From Gemmata massiliana (GTDB taxonomy: Bacteria > Planctomycetota > Planctomycetia > Gemmatales > Gemmataceae): 64,000 nucleotides of DNA. Below, piece by piece: positions 50,648-58,895 of this stretch (positions within the stretch are counted from its first letter, which is position 1; each line of letters starts with the position of its first letter). A program made the position numbers and the translations under genes. The DNA is taken from positions 55,370-119,369 of the forward strand of contig HG799462.1 in NCBI GenBank assembly GCA_000531095.1. Reading direction: 5' to 3'. The notes below the pieces were generated by a model that saw nothing but the letters and a program-made list of their open reading frames with translations, was not told the DNA's origin and ran no database searches.

Positions 50648-52456
50648 ATGAGTGACGTTCCACTGTCACAGTCTTCACCCGCCGCCGTTTACACCGACCG
50701 ATTGGCCGCGCGCCGGGCGATTGTGGCCACCCTCACCGCGCGCCTCGACACGCTCAGCTACGCGCGCCTCGGAGCGTTTCTTGTGGCGCTCGTTGTCGCG
50801 GGACTGGCATTCGGCGCGGGGCTCTTTTCCCCGTGGTTTACGCTGCTCCCGGCGCTCGTGTTCGTGTATTTCGTCGCGACGTTCGAGGCGACGCGCCGGC
50901 GCCGAACGTGGGCCGATCGCGCGGCGCGGTTCTACACGGGCGGCCTCGACCGGCTCGCGGGCAAACCGAGCGGAGTGGGGCAAGGCGAACGCTTCGCGAA
51001 CGACGCGCACCCCTACGCCGCGGACCTCGACCTCTTCGGGGCGGGATCGGTGTTCGAGCGCGTGACCGCGTGCCGCACGCGGGCCGGTGAAGATACACTG
51101 GCCGCGTGGTTACTCGCGCCGGCCGCGCCCGCGGAAGTAAAAGCGCGCCAGGAAGCCGTCGCCGATCTGACCCCGCGCCTCGATTTGCGAGAAGCGCTCG
51201 CGGTGGCCGGGGCCGAGGCTCCCGCCGCCGATTACCACGCGCTCGCGGATTGGGGAACGGGCCAGATCGAGTCCCCACCACCGTGGAAGTGGTGGACGGT
51301 CGAACTCCTCGGCTGGGCGAACGTGCTCGCGTGGGCCGGGTGGTTCTTCGTCGGCACGTCCGCCTTGCCGGTGCTCGTGTTCGGGCTACCGTCGCTCGTA
51401 CTGGCGCTCCCACTCGTGTCGTGGGCACGCGGGGTACTCGCGCCGCTCGATCGGGCGACCGAGAATCTGTCGCTGTTTGAGGCCGCCCTCGGTCGACTGG
51501 AACGCGAAGCATTCAACGCGCCGCGGCTCAAAGAGCTCCAAAGCGCGATGCGGGCGGGCGGGCACTTACCGTCCGAGCAGATTCACCAACTCCGGGTGCT
51601 CCTCGACGGCTATAACGCCCGGCGCAATGCGTTCTTTATTCCGATTGCGGTGCTCCGCGTGTGGAACGTGCGGTTCGCGTTCAAGCTCGAAGCATGGCGC
51701 GCACGTTCCGGTCCGGCAATCGCGCAGTGGTTGCGCGCGGTCGGCGAAGCGGAAGCGCTCTCATCGCTCGCGGGCTACGCTTACGAGAACCCCACAGCCA
51801 TTTACCCAACGGTGGAAGCCGGCCCGGTGCAACTCACGGCAACCGGAGTGGGGCACCCGCTCATTCCCGCCGAGAAGTGCATCCGGAATGACGTCACACT
51901 CGGCGGCGAATCCGGCCCGCGCGTGCTGATCGTGAGCGGGTCGAATATGTCGGGTAAGAGCACGATGTTACGCGCGGTCGGCGTGAACGCGGTGCTAGCC
52001 CTCGCGGGCGGAGTGGTGCGCGCGACCAGCTTCGCGCTCACGCCGCTCGCTCTCGGGGCGACGATGCGAGTACAGGACTCGCTCCAGGAGGGTAAGTCGC
52101 GCTTCTTCGCGGAAGTCACGAAGGTCCGGCTCTTGCTCGACATCGCGACCCGCGAGGGCGGACTTCCGCTCTTGTTCCTGCTCGACGAACTGTTCGCGGG
52201 CACCAACTCGGCCGACCGCGTCGCTGGCGCAGAGGGTGTAACGCGCGCGCTTCTGACTGCCGGTGCGATCGGCTTCGTGACGACGCACGACCTGAGCCTG
52301 ACCGCGGTGACCGACACGATCCCCGGGGCCGTGAACGTTCACTTCTCCGACGGCTTCGGGGGCGGCGAGTTGCAGTTCGACTACACGATGCGCCCGGGCG
52401 TCGTGCCGCACGGCAACGGTCTCGCACTCATGCGGGCCGTCGGGTTGACGGTTTAG
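50648..52456 (+). CDS. Membrane-anchored MutS-family ATPase
   Basis: A 602-residue protein with the C-terminal MutS ATPase domain: Walker A GSNMSGKSTMLRAVGVNAVL (about 430-449), LQEGKSRFFAEVTKVRLLL, Walker B LLFLLDELFAGTNSADR and the switch GFVTTHDLSL. Unlike mismatch-repair MutS it has hydrophobic segments near the N-terminus (ARLGAFLVALVVAGLAFGAG, TLLPALVFVYFVATFEA) and another pair around residues 225-260 (VLAWAGWFFVGTSALPVLVF). It lacks the mismatch-recognition domain and the MutS2 Smr domain. This subgroup is widespread but uncharacterised; DNA binding at the membrane is an inference. Confidence 0.85.
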   Translation: MSDVPLSQSSPAAVYTDRLAARRAIVATLTARLDTLSYARLGAFLVALVVAGLAFGAGLFSPWFTLLPALVFVYFVATFEATRRRRTWADRAARFYTGGLDRLAGKPSGVGQGERFANDAHPYAADLDLFGAGSVFERVTACRTRAGEDTLAAWLLAPAAPAEVKARQEAVADLTPRLDLREALAVAGAEAPAADYHALADWGTGQIESPPPWKWWTVELLGWANVLAWAGWFFVGTSALPVLVFGLPSLVLALPLVSWARGVLAPLDRATENLSLFEAALGRLEREAFNAPRLKELQSAMRAGGHLPSEQIHQLRVLLDGYNARRNAFFIPIAVLRVWNVRFAFKLEAWRARSGPAIAQWLRAVGEAEALSSLAGYAYENPTAIYPTVEAGPVQLTATGVGHPLIPAEKCIRNDVTLGGESGPRVLIVSGSNMSGKSTMLRAVGVNAVLALAGGVVRATSFALTPLALGATMRVQDSLQEGKSRFFAEVTKVRLLLDIATREGGLPLLFLLDELFAGTNSADRVAGAEGVTRALLTAGAIGFVTTHDLSLTAVTDTIPGAVNVHFSDGFGGGELQFDYTMRPGVVPHGNGLALMRAVGLTV

Positions 52457-52482
52457 GCGCACAGCCGATGTGGAGTGCTATT

Positions 52483-52510
52483 GGCGAACGGCCGGCGCGA
52501 GCTGGCTGGT
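52483..52510 (+). repeat. REP-like palindrome, copy e
   Basis: GGCGAACGGCCGGCGCGAGC followed by TGGCTGGT, 26 bp after the MutS-like gene. Same family as the copies at 34244, 34396 and 37553-37622. I do not see an inverted partner before the next gene. Confidence 0.65.
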
Positions 52511-52671
52511 AAAAACGCGCCGTCTATTCACGCAATTCCACTCCCCAACTCGCGCCAATCGTTTACTCAACTCGCCGATTGCTCACTTCGATTTATCTCG
52601 TTTTTCCTCCTTGAACCTCACGTAACGTCAGGATGTACCATGCCCGCGTCGGGTGACTTGGGGAGGTTGTC

Positions 52672-53442
52672 ATGCCGGAACAGCGGTGGAAGGTCGGCGA
52701 ACTGGCCGCACGCACGGGGCTGACGGTGCGCGCACTTCACCATTACGACGCCATCGGGCTGCTGTGCCCGTCGGACCGGAGCGGGTCGGCGCACGGTTCC
52801 GGGCACCGGCGGTACACCGCCGCGGACGTGACCAAGTTGCACCAGATCATGTGTTTGAAGCAGCTTGGGTTCAGCCTGGAGCAGATCAAAGAGTACATGA
52901 CGCGGGCCGACTACGACCCGCGCGAAGTGGTCCGGCTCCACCTAGCAAAAGTGCGCGAGCAAGCCGCGGAACTGGCTCAACTGGGCGACCGGCTCGAAGG
53001 GCTCTCTCAGACACTCGACGCGGCGGGCGCCGTATCCGCCGAGACGTTTCTCCAAACGATCGAGGTGATGACAATGATCGAAAAGTATTACACTCCGGAG
53101 CAACTGAAGCAGATCGAGGACCGGCGCAATGCCGGCGGACCCGAGATGGAAGAGGCCATCCAAAAGGGGCCGCAAATGTGGGCGGATCTGTTCGCGGATG
53201 TGCAAGCCGCGATGGACGCGGGCATCGATCCGGCTGATCCGAAGGCGCGGGCACTCGCGGAGCGGTGGCTCGCACTGGTAATGGGGTTTACCGGCGGCGA
53301 TCCGGGCATTTTCAATTCTCTGAAGAAGATGTACGAAAACGAGGACAACGTGCGTGGCATGGATGTCAAGGCGATGCGCCCGCTGAACGAGTACCTCGAA
53401 AAAGCACGAACTGCTGCCGGGATCAAGCACCCGGGGCAATAG
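52672..53442 (+). CDS. MerR-family regulator with TipAS-like effector domain
   Basis: A 256-residue regulator. Residues 5-75 are the MerR winged helix (WKVGELAARTGLTVRALHHY, HRRYTAADVTKLHQI), followed by a dimerising coiled coil (about 85-120). The C-terminal half (YYTPEQLKQIEDRRNAGG, WADLFADVQAAMDAGIDPAD, ARALAERWLALVMGFTGGDP) is the TipAS antibiotic-recognition fold, which traps thiopeptide-like ligands in TipAL. MerR proteins activate promoters with long spacers and often their own gene; no such promoter is confirmed here. Confidence 0.9.
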   Translation: MPEQRWKVGELAARTGLTVRALHHYDAIGLLCPSDRSGSAHGSGHRRYTAADVTKLHQIMCLKQLGFSLEQIKEYMTRADYDPREVVRLHLAKVREQAAELAQLGDRLEGLSQTLDAAGAVSAETFLQTIEVMTMIEKYYTPEQLKQIEDRRNAGGPEMEEAIQKGPQMWADLFADVQAAMDAGIDPADPKARALAERWLALVMGFTGGDPGIFNSLKKMYENEDNVRGMDVKAMRPLNEYLEKARTAAGIKHPGQ

Positions 53443-53536
53443 CAAAAGTGAGTGCCCGGTGGTCGGCTCGTCGGGTATCACAGTGGGTGAGAGTCGTGCC
53501 GCTTTTACTCACTACCCGTCGAGACGAGGATTCGCC

Positions 53537-54328
53537 GTGAACTTGGGCCTGAAGGACAGCGCCGTTGTTGTGGTCGGTGGAGCGCGCGGGTTGGGGCGCG
53601 CGATCGCGTCCACGTTTGCTGAAGAAGGTTGTCGCATCGGAATCTGGGACGTGTCCCCGGACGCACAAACGGCCGGTGCCGAACTCGGCGGCACGGGTTG
53701 GCAAGTCGATGTCACCGACGATTCGGCCGCTCGCGCCGCGACCACCGAAACGTGGACGAAGTTCGGCGCGGTGGATCACGTCGTGTTCGCGGTGGGGATC
53801 GGTTCCGGCAAGTTCGGATTCCCGTTCTGGGAAATCGACCCCGGCGTTTGGGCGCGCGTGCTTCAAGTGAACCTCATCGGCGCCGCAATCGTGGCGCACA
53901 ACTTCGCCCCGCGCCTCGCGGATCGCAAGAAGGGAACGATACTATTCCTCTCATCCGTTGCCGGGCAAATCGGCTCGCAGACAGACCCGCCGTACAGCGC
54001 GTCAAAGGCCGGGCTCATCAACTTCTCTCAGTGCGCGGCCAAGGATCTCGCGCCGTTTGGTGTGCGTGTGAATTGCCTGTGCCCGGGGATGATTAAGACC
54101 CCACTTAATCGTTCGGTGTGGCAATCGTGGGCGGACCGTCAACCACCTGAAGCGCGCATCGACTACGAAACGTGGGCTGCGGACAAGATCGCGAAAATCG
54201 TTCCACTGAACCGCTGGCAAACCCCAGAAGACATCGCGGCGATGGCGGTGTTCCTCGCCAGCGACCGCGCCGCGAACGTCACCGGCCAGACGGTCAACGT
54301 GGACGGCGGGTACGTGATGCACTGGTGA
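53537..54328 (+). CDS. Short-chain dehydrogenase/reductase
   Basis: A 263-residue NAD(P)-dependent oxidoreductase of the classical SDR type. Cofactor motif GGARGLGRAIA near residue 14, the Asp of VDVTDD, the active-site Ser in LFLSSVAG, and Tyr/Lys in PPYSASKAG (YxxxK). C-terminus has PEDIAAMAVFLASDRAANVT and GQTVNVDGGYVMHW, as in FabG-like enzymes. The start is GTG 53537 with GAGGA upstream. Substrate unknown. Confidence 0.9.
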   Translation: MNLGLKDSAVVVVGGARGLGRAIASTFAEEGCRIGIWDVSPDAQTAGAELGGTGWQVDVTDDSAARAATTETWTKFGAVDHVVFAVGIGSGKFGFPFWEIDPGVWARVLQVNLIGAAIVAHNFAPRLADRKKGTILFLSSVAGQIGSQTDPPYSASKAGLINFSQCAAKDLAPFGVRVNCLCPGMIKTPLNRSVWQSWADRQPPEARIDYETWAADKIAKIVPLNRWQTPEDIAAMAVFLASDRAANVTGQTVNVDGGYVMHW

Positions 54329-54379
54329 TTCCGTTCGCTATGCTGTCTTTGCGATTCCCCACCTTACGATGCCACACCC

Positions 54380-55081
54380 ATGAAACACCTCTTTGTTCCC
54401 GCTGTTGCCGTTCTGCTGTTTGCTGCTCCCCATGCCGGTGCGTTCGAGCCCAGCGAAAACTACAAGAAGCGCGAGATTCAAGGGTTCACCGTACTCGTAC
54501 ACCCCGAGGTGGAGAAACACGCGCACGAGGCGAAAGTCGCGTTCGAGGAGTTGGACAGCCAGCTCAAGAAGTTGTGCGCGGTCGTGCCCGAGAAGCCGCT
54601 CGCGGCACTCAAGAACGTCAAGTTCTGGGTGGAGTGGCAAACGAAGAAGAACGGAGCCGCAGAGTTTCACGTCTCGAAGGGGTGGCTCAAGAACAACGGC
54701 TACAACCCGGAGAAAGCCGGCGGCGTGGAGATCAACAACCTCAAGAACTTCGTCGATTGGTCGCGCCGGGCACAGCCGTGGATGGTGCTTCACGAACTGG
54801 CCCATGCGTACCACTTCCTCACGCTCGGCGACGCTTACGAGCCACTCGAATCCGCGTACAAGCAGGCCATCGAACGGAAACTCTACGAGAGTGTCGAGTA
54901 CGTCGGGGGCGGTAAGAAAAAGGCTTACGCGACCACCAACCGGGCGGAATACTTCGCCGAGCTGAGTGAAGCGTACTTCGGCAAGAACGACTTCGCCCCG
55001 TACACGCGAAGCGAACTGGAGAAGCACGATCCCGTCGGCTTCGAGCTGATGCAGAAGGCGTGGGGCACACCGACGAAGTGA
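54380..55081 (+). CDS. Secreted zinc metallopeptidase (HExxH)
   Basis: A 233-residue protein with signal peptide (MKHLFVPAVAVLLFAAPHAG). The zinc site is HELAH (138-142) in PWMVLHELAHAYHF, and the third ligand is probably a Glu in NRAEYFAELSEAYFG (Glu190 or Glu194), a gluzincin-like spacing as in the anthrax lethal factor/Mtfa class. Highly charged helices surround the site. Substrate unknown. The next gene begins 53 bp later, same strand. Confidence 0.78.
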   Translation: MKHLFVPAVAVLLFAAPHAGAFEPSENYKKREIQGFTVLVHPEVEKHAHEAKVAFEELDSQLKKLCAVVPEKPLAALKNVKFWVEWQTKKNGAAEFHVSKGWLKNNGYNPEKAGGVEINNLKNFVDWSRRAQPWMVLHELAHAYHFLTLGDAYEPLESAYKQAIERKLYESVEYVGGGKKKAYATTNRAEYFAELSEAYFGKNDFAPYTRSELEKHDPVGFELMQKAWGTPTK

Positions 55082-55134
55082 ACTCGGTTCCCGCGTGCGG
55101 TGTCTCAGTCGACAATCGCACGCGGAGTTCACCG

Positions 55135-55674
55135 ATGACGTCCAGTTTACTTGAGCGCGGCTCCATTCGGCTCGTGACCGATTTTCTGCCCGGTAGCCAT
55201 GCTCTCTACGAACACCTCGCGACGTCGATTGTGTGGGACACGCGCATTCGTGCCCGGAAGTCAGCCAGTTTCGGCGTGCCATACAATTACTCGGGTATCG
55301 AGTGGCCTCACGCCCCAATCCTTCATGCAATCCAATCGTTACTCGCCCGCGTTGCAGAAGAAATCAGGTTCGAGCCGAACAATTGCCTCGTGAACTATTA
55401 TCCCGACGGCAAATCCTCGATGGGCTTTCATTCCGATTCGACCGAGGCCCTCGAACCGGGAACCGGCATCGCGGTCGTCTCGCTCGGCGCCGAACGCACC
55501 ATCACGTTTCACCGCATCAGTGACAAGACAGTAACCGAGAGCTACCGCCTGTCTTCCGGTTCGCTGCTATGGATGTGCCCCGAAATGCAGGCCGAATGGC
55601 GGCACGCGGTTCTCGCGGACCGGGACGTCAGTGGTGGTCGAATCAGCCTCACATTTCGTCGCGTAAAAGCGTGA
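55135..55674 (+). CDS. AlkB-like 2-oxoglutarate/Fe(II) dioxygenase
   Basis: A 179-residue protein of the AlkB fold. Iron ligands are His99 and Asp101 in MGFHSDST and His157 in EWRHAVL; the 2-oxoglutarate-binding arginine is Arg169 in GGRISLTFR, followed by Arg175. NNCLVNYYPDGKSSMGFHSD is the standard AlkB entry to the site. Family members remove alkyl groups from nucleic acids; this short type with PYNYSGIEWP as lid may act on DNA, RNA or another methylated target. ATG 55135 fits the conserved start. Confidence 0.88.
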   Translation: MTSSLLERGSIRLVTDFLPGSHALYEHLATSIVWDTRIRARKSASFGVPYNYSGIEWPHAPILHAIQSLLARVAEEIRFEPNNCLVNYYPDGKSSMGFHSDSTEALEPGTGIAVVSLGAERTITFHRISDKTVTESYRLSSGSLLWMCPEMQAEWRHAVLADRDVSGGRISLTFRRVKA

Positions 55675-55731
55675 ACCTCGGCTGCTGCTCCGGTGTCCGA
55701 GGGACAGGCCCACTCCCCAATCGAGCCAAAC

Positions 55732-55863
55732 ATGGCGCGCGATCAAAAGCCCCAAAAGGCCAACAAAAAAAGTACGCGGACCCGAAAACCGGCGAGTTCC
55801 GGCACGCGGACGGCGACCGCAGACACCGGCACGGGGCCAGCGCGAAGCAAGCGATCAAAATAA
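55732..55863 (+). CDS. Possible small, highly basic protein
   Basis: A 43-codon frame, MARDQKPQKANKKSTRTRKP, rich in Lys, Arg and Thr, ending at TAA 55861. It may be a small DNA- or RNA-binding protein. In the next frame, from the A7 run onwards, the same bases read KKYADPKTGEFRHADGDRRH, which looks at least as natural, so a frameshift in the A run is possible. No ribosome binding site is obvious. Confidence 0.3.
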   Translation: MARDQKPQKANKKSTRTRKPASSGTRTATADTGTGPARSKRSK

Positions 55864-55921
55864 AAGATCATTCGCGAGTTCGACGGCGGCGCACCGGTCG
55901 ATGAACCGCCGGGTGACGCGA

Positions 55922-56320
55922 ATGAGTGAACTGTCGGTTCCTATTCGTCAGCGCGGTGCGGTCGTGAAGATCGTGGTCCGTATTGCCGGCGCGCCCAACG
56001 AATTCGGCCCGTTCCCGGCGTACCTCGATACGGGCGCGAGCGTCACTGTTCTTGATCCCGGGGTGATTCACGCGCTCGGTGCCGAACCGATAGCTGAAGC
56101 CGGGCTACACGTACTCGGGCGCGACACAGTTAGCCACCACGGTGTGTTCGCGGTGGAAGTCGCTCTCGCGGATGCCGGTGAAAAGCGGTGGTTCGCTCTG
56201 GAAGCGCTCGATGGACCGATCAACCCCAAGGGCACGGCGGGTGCCTTGGGGCGCGACTTCCTCGAACACTTCGTCTTCACCTACGACGGCCCCGGTAACC
56301 GCGTTCGCCTGCGTTGGTGA
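55922..56320 (+). CDS. Retropepsin-like aspartic protease
   Basis: A 132-residue protein with a single aspartic-protease lobe: AYLDTGASVTVLDPG (Asp36-Thr-Gly) is the active-site loop, and GALGRDFLEHFVFTYDGPGN corresponds to the second conserved psi-loop. Proteins of this size work as homodimers like retroviral protease. No signal peptide is present. Start could be ATG 55901 seven codons earlier. The natural substrate is unknown. Confidence 0.75.
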   Translation: MSELSVPIRQRGAVVKIVVRIAGAPNEFGPFPAYLDTGASVTVLDPGVIHALGAEPIAEAGLHVLGRDTVSHHGVFAVEVALADAGEKRWFALEALDGPINPKGTAGALGRDFLEHFVFTYDGPGNRVRLRW

Positions 56321-56447
56321 AGGCATCCCACGCGATTCGCCCACACCATTTCGTGGACCCGAGGACGTGTTACTGTGCCACTGCTGCTCACTTGATACAG
56401 CAAGTGGTACGACGTTCGCCTTCGCCCCACTTGCTTCCACAGCTCTC

Positions 56448-57161
56448 ATGCAGTTACTCGATCTCACGTTACCCGGTCCGGAAATGAACCTCGCGCTCGA
56501 CGAAGCGCTACTCACGGCCGCGGAAGAAGGAACCGGGGGCGAGGTGTTGCGCCTCTGGGAACAGCCGACGTACACGGTCGTGGTCGGGTCCGGTGGGTCA
56601 GTCGTGATCGACGTGAACTTGTCTGCGTGCGCGGCCGCCGGGGTGCCCGTACTCCGGCGCGCGAGCGGCGGCGGAACGGTGCTGCTCGGCCCCGGATGTC
56701 TATGTTTCAGCCTCGTACTGAGTTACGACCGTGCCCCGGGATTGAACGAAATCCCCGCCAGCAACCGGTACATTCTCGCGCGTGTCATCAGCGCGCTGAA
56801 GCCCGTGGCCATTGCGTCGGTGGAGGGCACGAGTGACCTGGCAGTGAATGGCGTGAAATTTTCGGGAAACGCCCAGCAGCGCAAGCGCAAATACTTTCTC
56901 CACCACGGCACTCTTCTCTGCGGGTTCGACCTCGCTCTTGTCTCGCAGTATCTGAACCCGCCGGAGCGCCAGCCCGAATACCGTCGGGACAGACCTCACG
57001 GGGATTTCATCACGAATTTGCCCGTTCGCCCGGAGGAAGTGAAGCAGTTACTCGTCAACGAGTGGTGCCCGGAGGGTGACTACGCCCCGGTGCCGCTCAT
57101 CCGGGCGCACGCGCTGGTCGCCGAAAAGTATTCCCGGGCCGAGTGGAACCGGCGCCGCTAG
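56448..57161 (+). CDS. Lipoate-protein ligase A family protein
   Basis: A 237-residue BPL/LplA/LipB-fold protein. The lipoate-binding motif RRASGGGTVLLGPG is at 70-83 and the catalytic Lys at 137 in DLAVNGVKFSGNAQQ, followed by KYFLHHGTLLCGFDL. It lacks the C-terminal adenylation-assisting domain of E. coli LplA (about 338 residues), so it may be an octanoyl or lipoyl transferase or need a partner (LplB-type). No lipoyl-acceptor gene is near. Confidence 0.85.
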   Translation: MQLLDLTLPGPEMNLALDEALLTAAEEGTGGEVLRLWEQPTYTVVVGSGGSVVIDVNLSACAAAGVPVLRRASGGGTVLLGPGCLCFSLVLSYDRAPGLNEIPASNRYILARVISALKPVAIASVEGTSDLAVNGVKFSGNAQQRKRKYFLHHGTLLCGFDLALVSQYLNPPERQPEYRRDRPHGDFITNLPVRPEEVKQLLVNEWCPEGDYAPVPLIRAHALVAEKYSRAEWNRRR

Positions 57162-57353
57162 CTATCAGATTTGCGGCATACGAATTGCTCACCGAATTCA
57201 CTTCTTGTGGGTCGTGAACCATAGAGCGAACCTATTGATTCTGTTGGTTCGTCATCATTCACCCCTCTTCCGATCTGTGGTACAACTCGCACCAGGCGTG
57301 CGCCCGCACCGGCGCGGTGCCGGTCAGCGCGCGCCCCTTCGAGGTAACTCCCC

Positions 57354-58784
57354 ATGAGTCGCGTTCGTAATTCGGGCTGGACTCTGCCGGCGATCGCCGC
57401 CGGGAGTCTCATCGCGCTCGCGGCGTGGCAGCTCGTGCCCGCCAACCAGCCGCCCGCCACGAAGCCGGATCAACCACTGGGCGCGGAACCGGCCGCCCAA
57501 CCGCCGGCCAACGATCTCGCCGCGGTGATGGCGAAAATGAAGGCCGCGAAAGCTGACATCGCGAAGAAGCACAACAACATGCTGGCCGCGCGGTACGACC
57601 TCGCGGAGCGCGCCGCGGCGGACGGGAAGATGACACGCGGTAAGGCCGTGCAACAAGGCCCGCGCGCGAAACTGGCCGCCGGGACCACGTGGGCCGCGCT
57701 CGCGGACATGAAGCCGGAAGAGATCCGCGAGAAGGGGCTCTTCCCCGCCGGGTACCTTCCGCTGCCGCACCCGAACCACCCCGAAGGCGGGATGCTGTTC
57801 CCGAAGTTCCACATCGACGAAATCAAGAAACAAGAGGCGCGCGACCTGACGCGATTCGACCTCGATTTCGACCTGCCGGATCACTTCCTCCCCGAGTTCC
57901 CGCCGCCGATCTTCCTGACCACCCGACTGGACCTCGGCGACGTGTCGAAGGGGAAACTCGTCACTATCGACAACTTCGAGGAACTGTTCAAAGACGCGCT
58001 GAACCCGAAACAACTGGAAGGGTTGCGATTGCTCGTCACGCCGTTCCCGCAACAACAATTCAACATGACCGCGGACCGGCGGAGCGAGAAGGCGCACCGC
58101 GGCGTCACCTGCTTCGACTGTCACGTGAACGGCCACACGAACGCGGCCACGCACCTCGTCGGCGATATTCGGCCGCAAGAGTTCCGGCACCGCATCGATG
58201 TGCCCTCGCTGCGTGGCGTAAACGTGCAGAGGCTGTTCGGTTCGCAGCGCGCTCTCAAGAGCATCGAGGACTTCACCGAGTTCGAGCAACGGGCTGCGTA
58301 CTTCGACGGCGATCACACGCAGGCCGCGCGGAAGGGTGTCAACCCGCTGGATCGCGGCAGCCAGGTCCACTTCATGGCGGAGTTCCAGGACTTGCTCGAC
58401 TTCCCGCCCGCACCGAAATTAGATTTGTTCGGGAAACTCGATCAGTCGAAGGCGACCGACAGCGAGAAGCGGGGAGAAGCCCTCTTCAACGGGAAGGCGA
58501 AGTGCGCAACGTGCCACCCCGGGCCGTACTACACCGATAACACGCTGCACAATTTGCAGACCGAACGGTTCTTTAAGCCGGTGACGGTGCTCGGGCGGAC
58601 GGCGAGCGTGGACGGCCCAATTAAGACGTTCCCGCTTCGCGGTATCAAGGACAGCCCGCCGTACCTGCACGACGGCCGGTTGCTCACGCTGGAAGATACG
58701 GTCGAGTTCTTCAACTTGATCCTCGAAACGAAACTCACCGAGGACGAGAAGAAGGATTTGGTCGCGTTTATGAAGTGCCTGTAG
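57354..58784 (+). CDS. Diheme cytochrome c peroxidase/MauG-like protein
   Basis: A 476-residue exported protein with a signal or membrane anchor (VRNSGWTLPAIAAGSLIALA). Two c-type haem motifs are present: CFDCH (253-257) and CATCH (384-388). The C-terminal PLRGIKDSPPYLHDGRLLTL and DTVEFFNLIL are characteristic of the diheme peroxidase/MauG family. The N-terminal half contains a long Lys/Ala-rich region and FHIDEIKKQEARDLTRFDLD, not seen in simple CcpA. Role may be electron transfer or peroxide reduction; no partner gene is adjacent. Confidence 0.85.
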   Translation: MSRVRNSGWTLPAIAAGSLIALAAWQLVPANQPPATKPDQPLGAEPAAQPPANDLAAVMAKMKAAKADIAKKHNNMLAARYDLAERAAADGKMTRGKAVQQGPRAKLAAGTTWAALADMKPEEIREKGLFPAGYLPLPHPNHPEGGMLFPKFHIDEIKKQEARDLTRFDLDFDLPDHFLPEFPPPIFLTTRLDLGDVSKGKLVTIDNFEELFKDALNPKQLEGLRLLVTPFPQQQFNMTADRRSEKAHRGVTCFDCHVNGHTNAATHLVGDIRPQEFRHRIDVPSLRGVNVQRLFGSQRALKSIEDFTEFEQRAAYFDGDHTQAARKGVNPLDRGSQVHFMAEFQDLLDFPPAPKLDLFGKLDQSKATDSEKRGEALFNGKAKCATCHPGPYYTDNTLHNLQTERFFKPVTVLGRTASVDGPIKTFPLRGIKDSPPYLHDGRLLTLEDTVEFFNLILETKLTEDEKKDLVAFMKCL

Positions 58785-58802
58785 TTACTGAGAAGAGGAG
58801 AT

Positions 58803-58876
58803 CAGAGATCAGAGGACAGAGGTCAGAAGACACAGATCCAAACCAGTGCCTTCTGGTTTCTGTCCTCTGATCTCTG
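58803..58876. terminator. Bidirectional hairpin between the cytochrome and flotillin genes
   Basis: CAGAGATCAGAGGACAG (58803-58819) and CTGTCCTCTGATCTCTG (58860-58876) are perfect complements around a 40-base loop, in the gap between two convergent genes. Low-complexity GATCAGAG sequence of this kind may itself be a genomic repeat. Confidence 0.6.
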
Positions 58877-58895
58877 ACTTCTGGCCACTGTTCGC

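Noticed and set aside
58803-58876. Hairpin as a mobile repeat
   Set aside because: It could equally be a simple bidirectional terminator of convergent genes; without a genome-wide search I list it only as a terminator.
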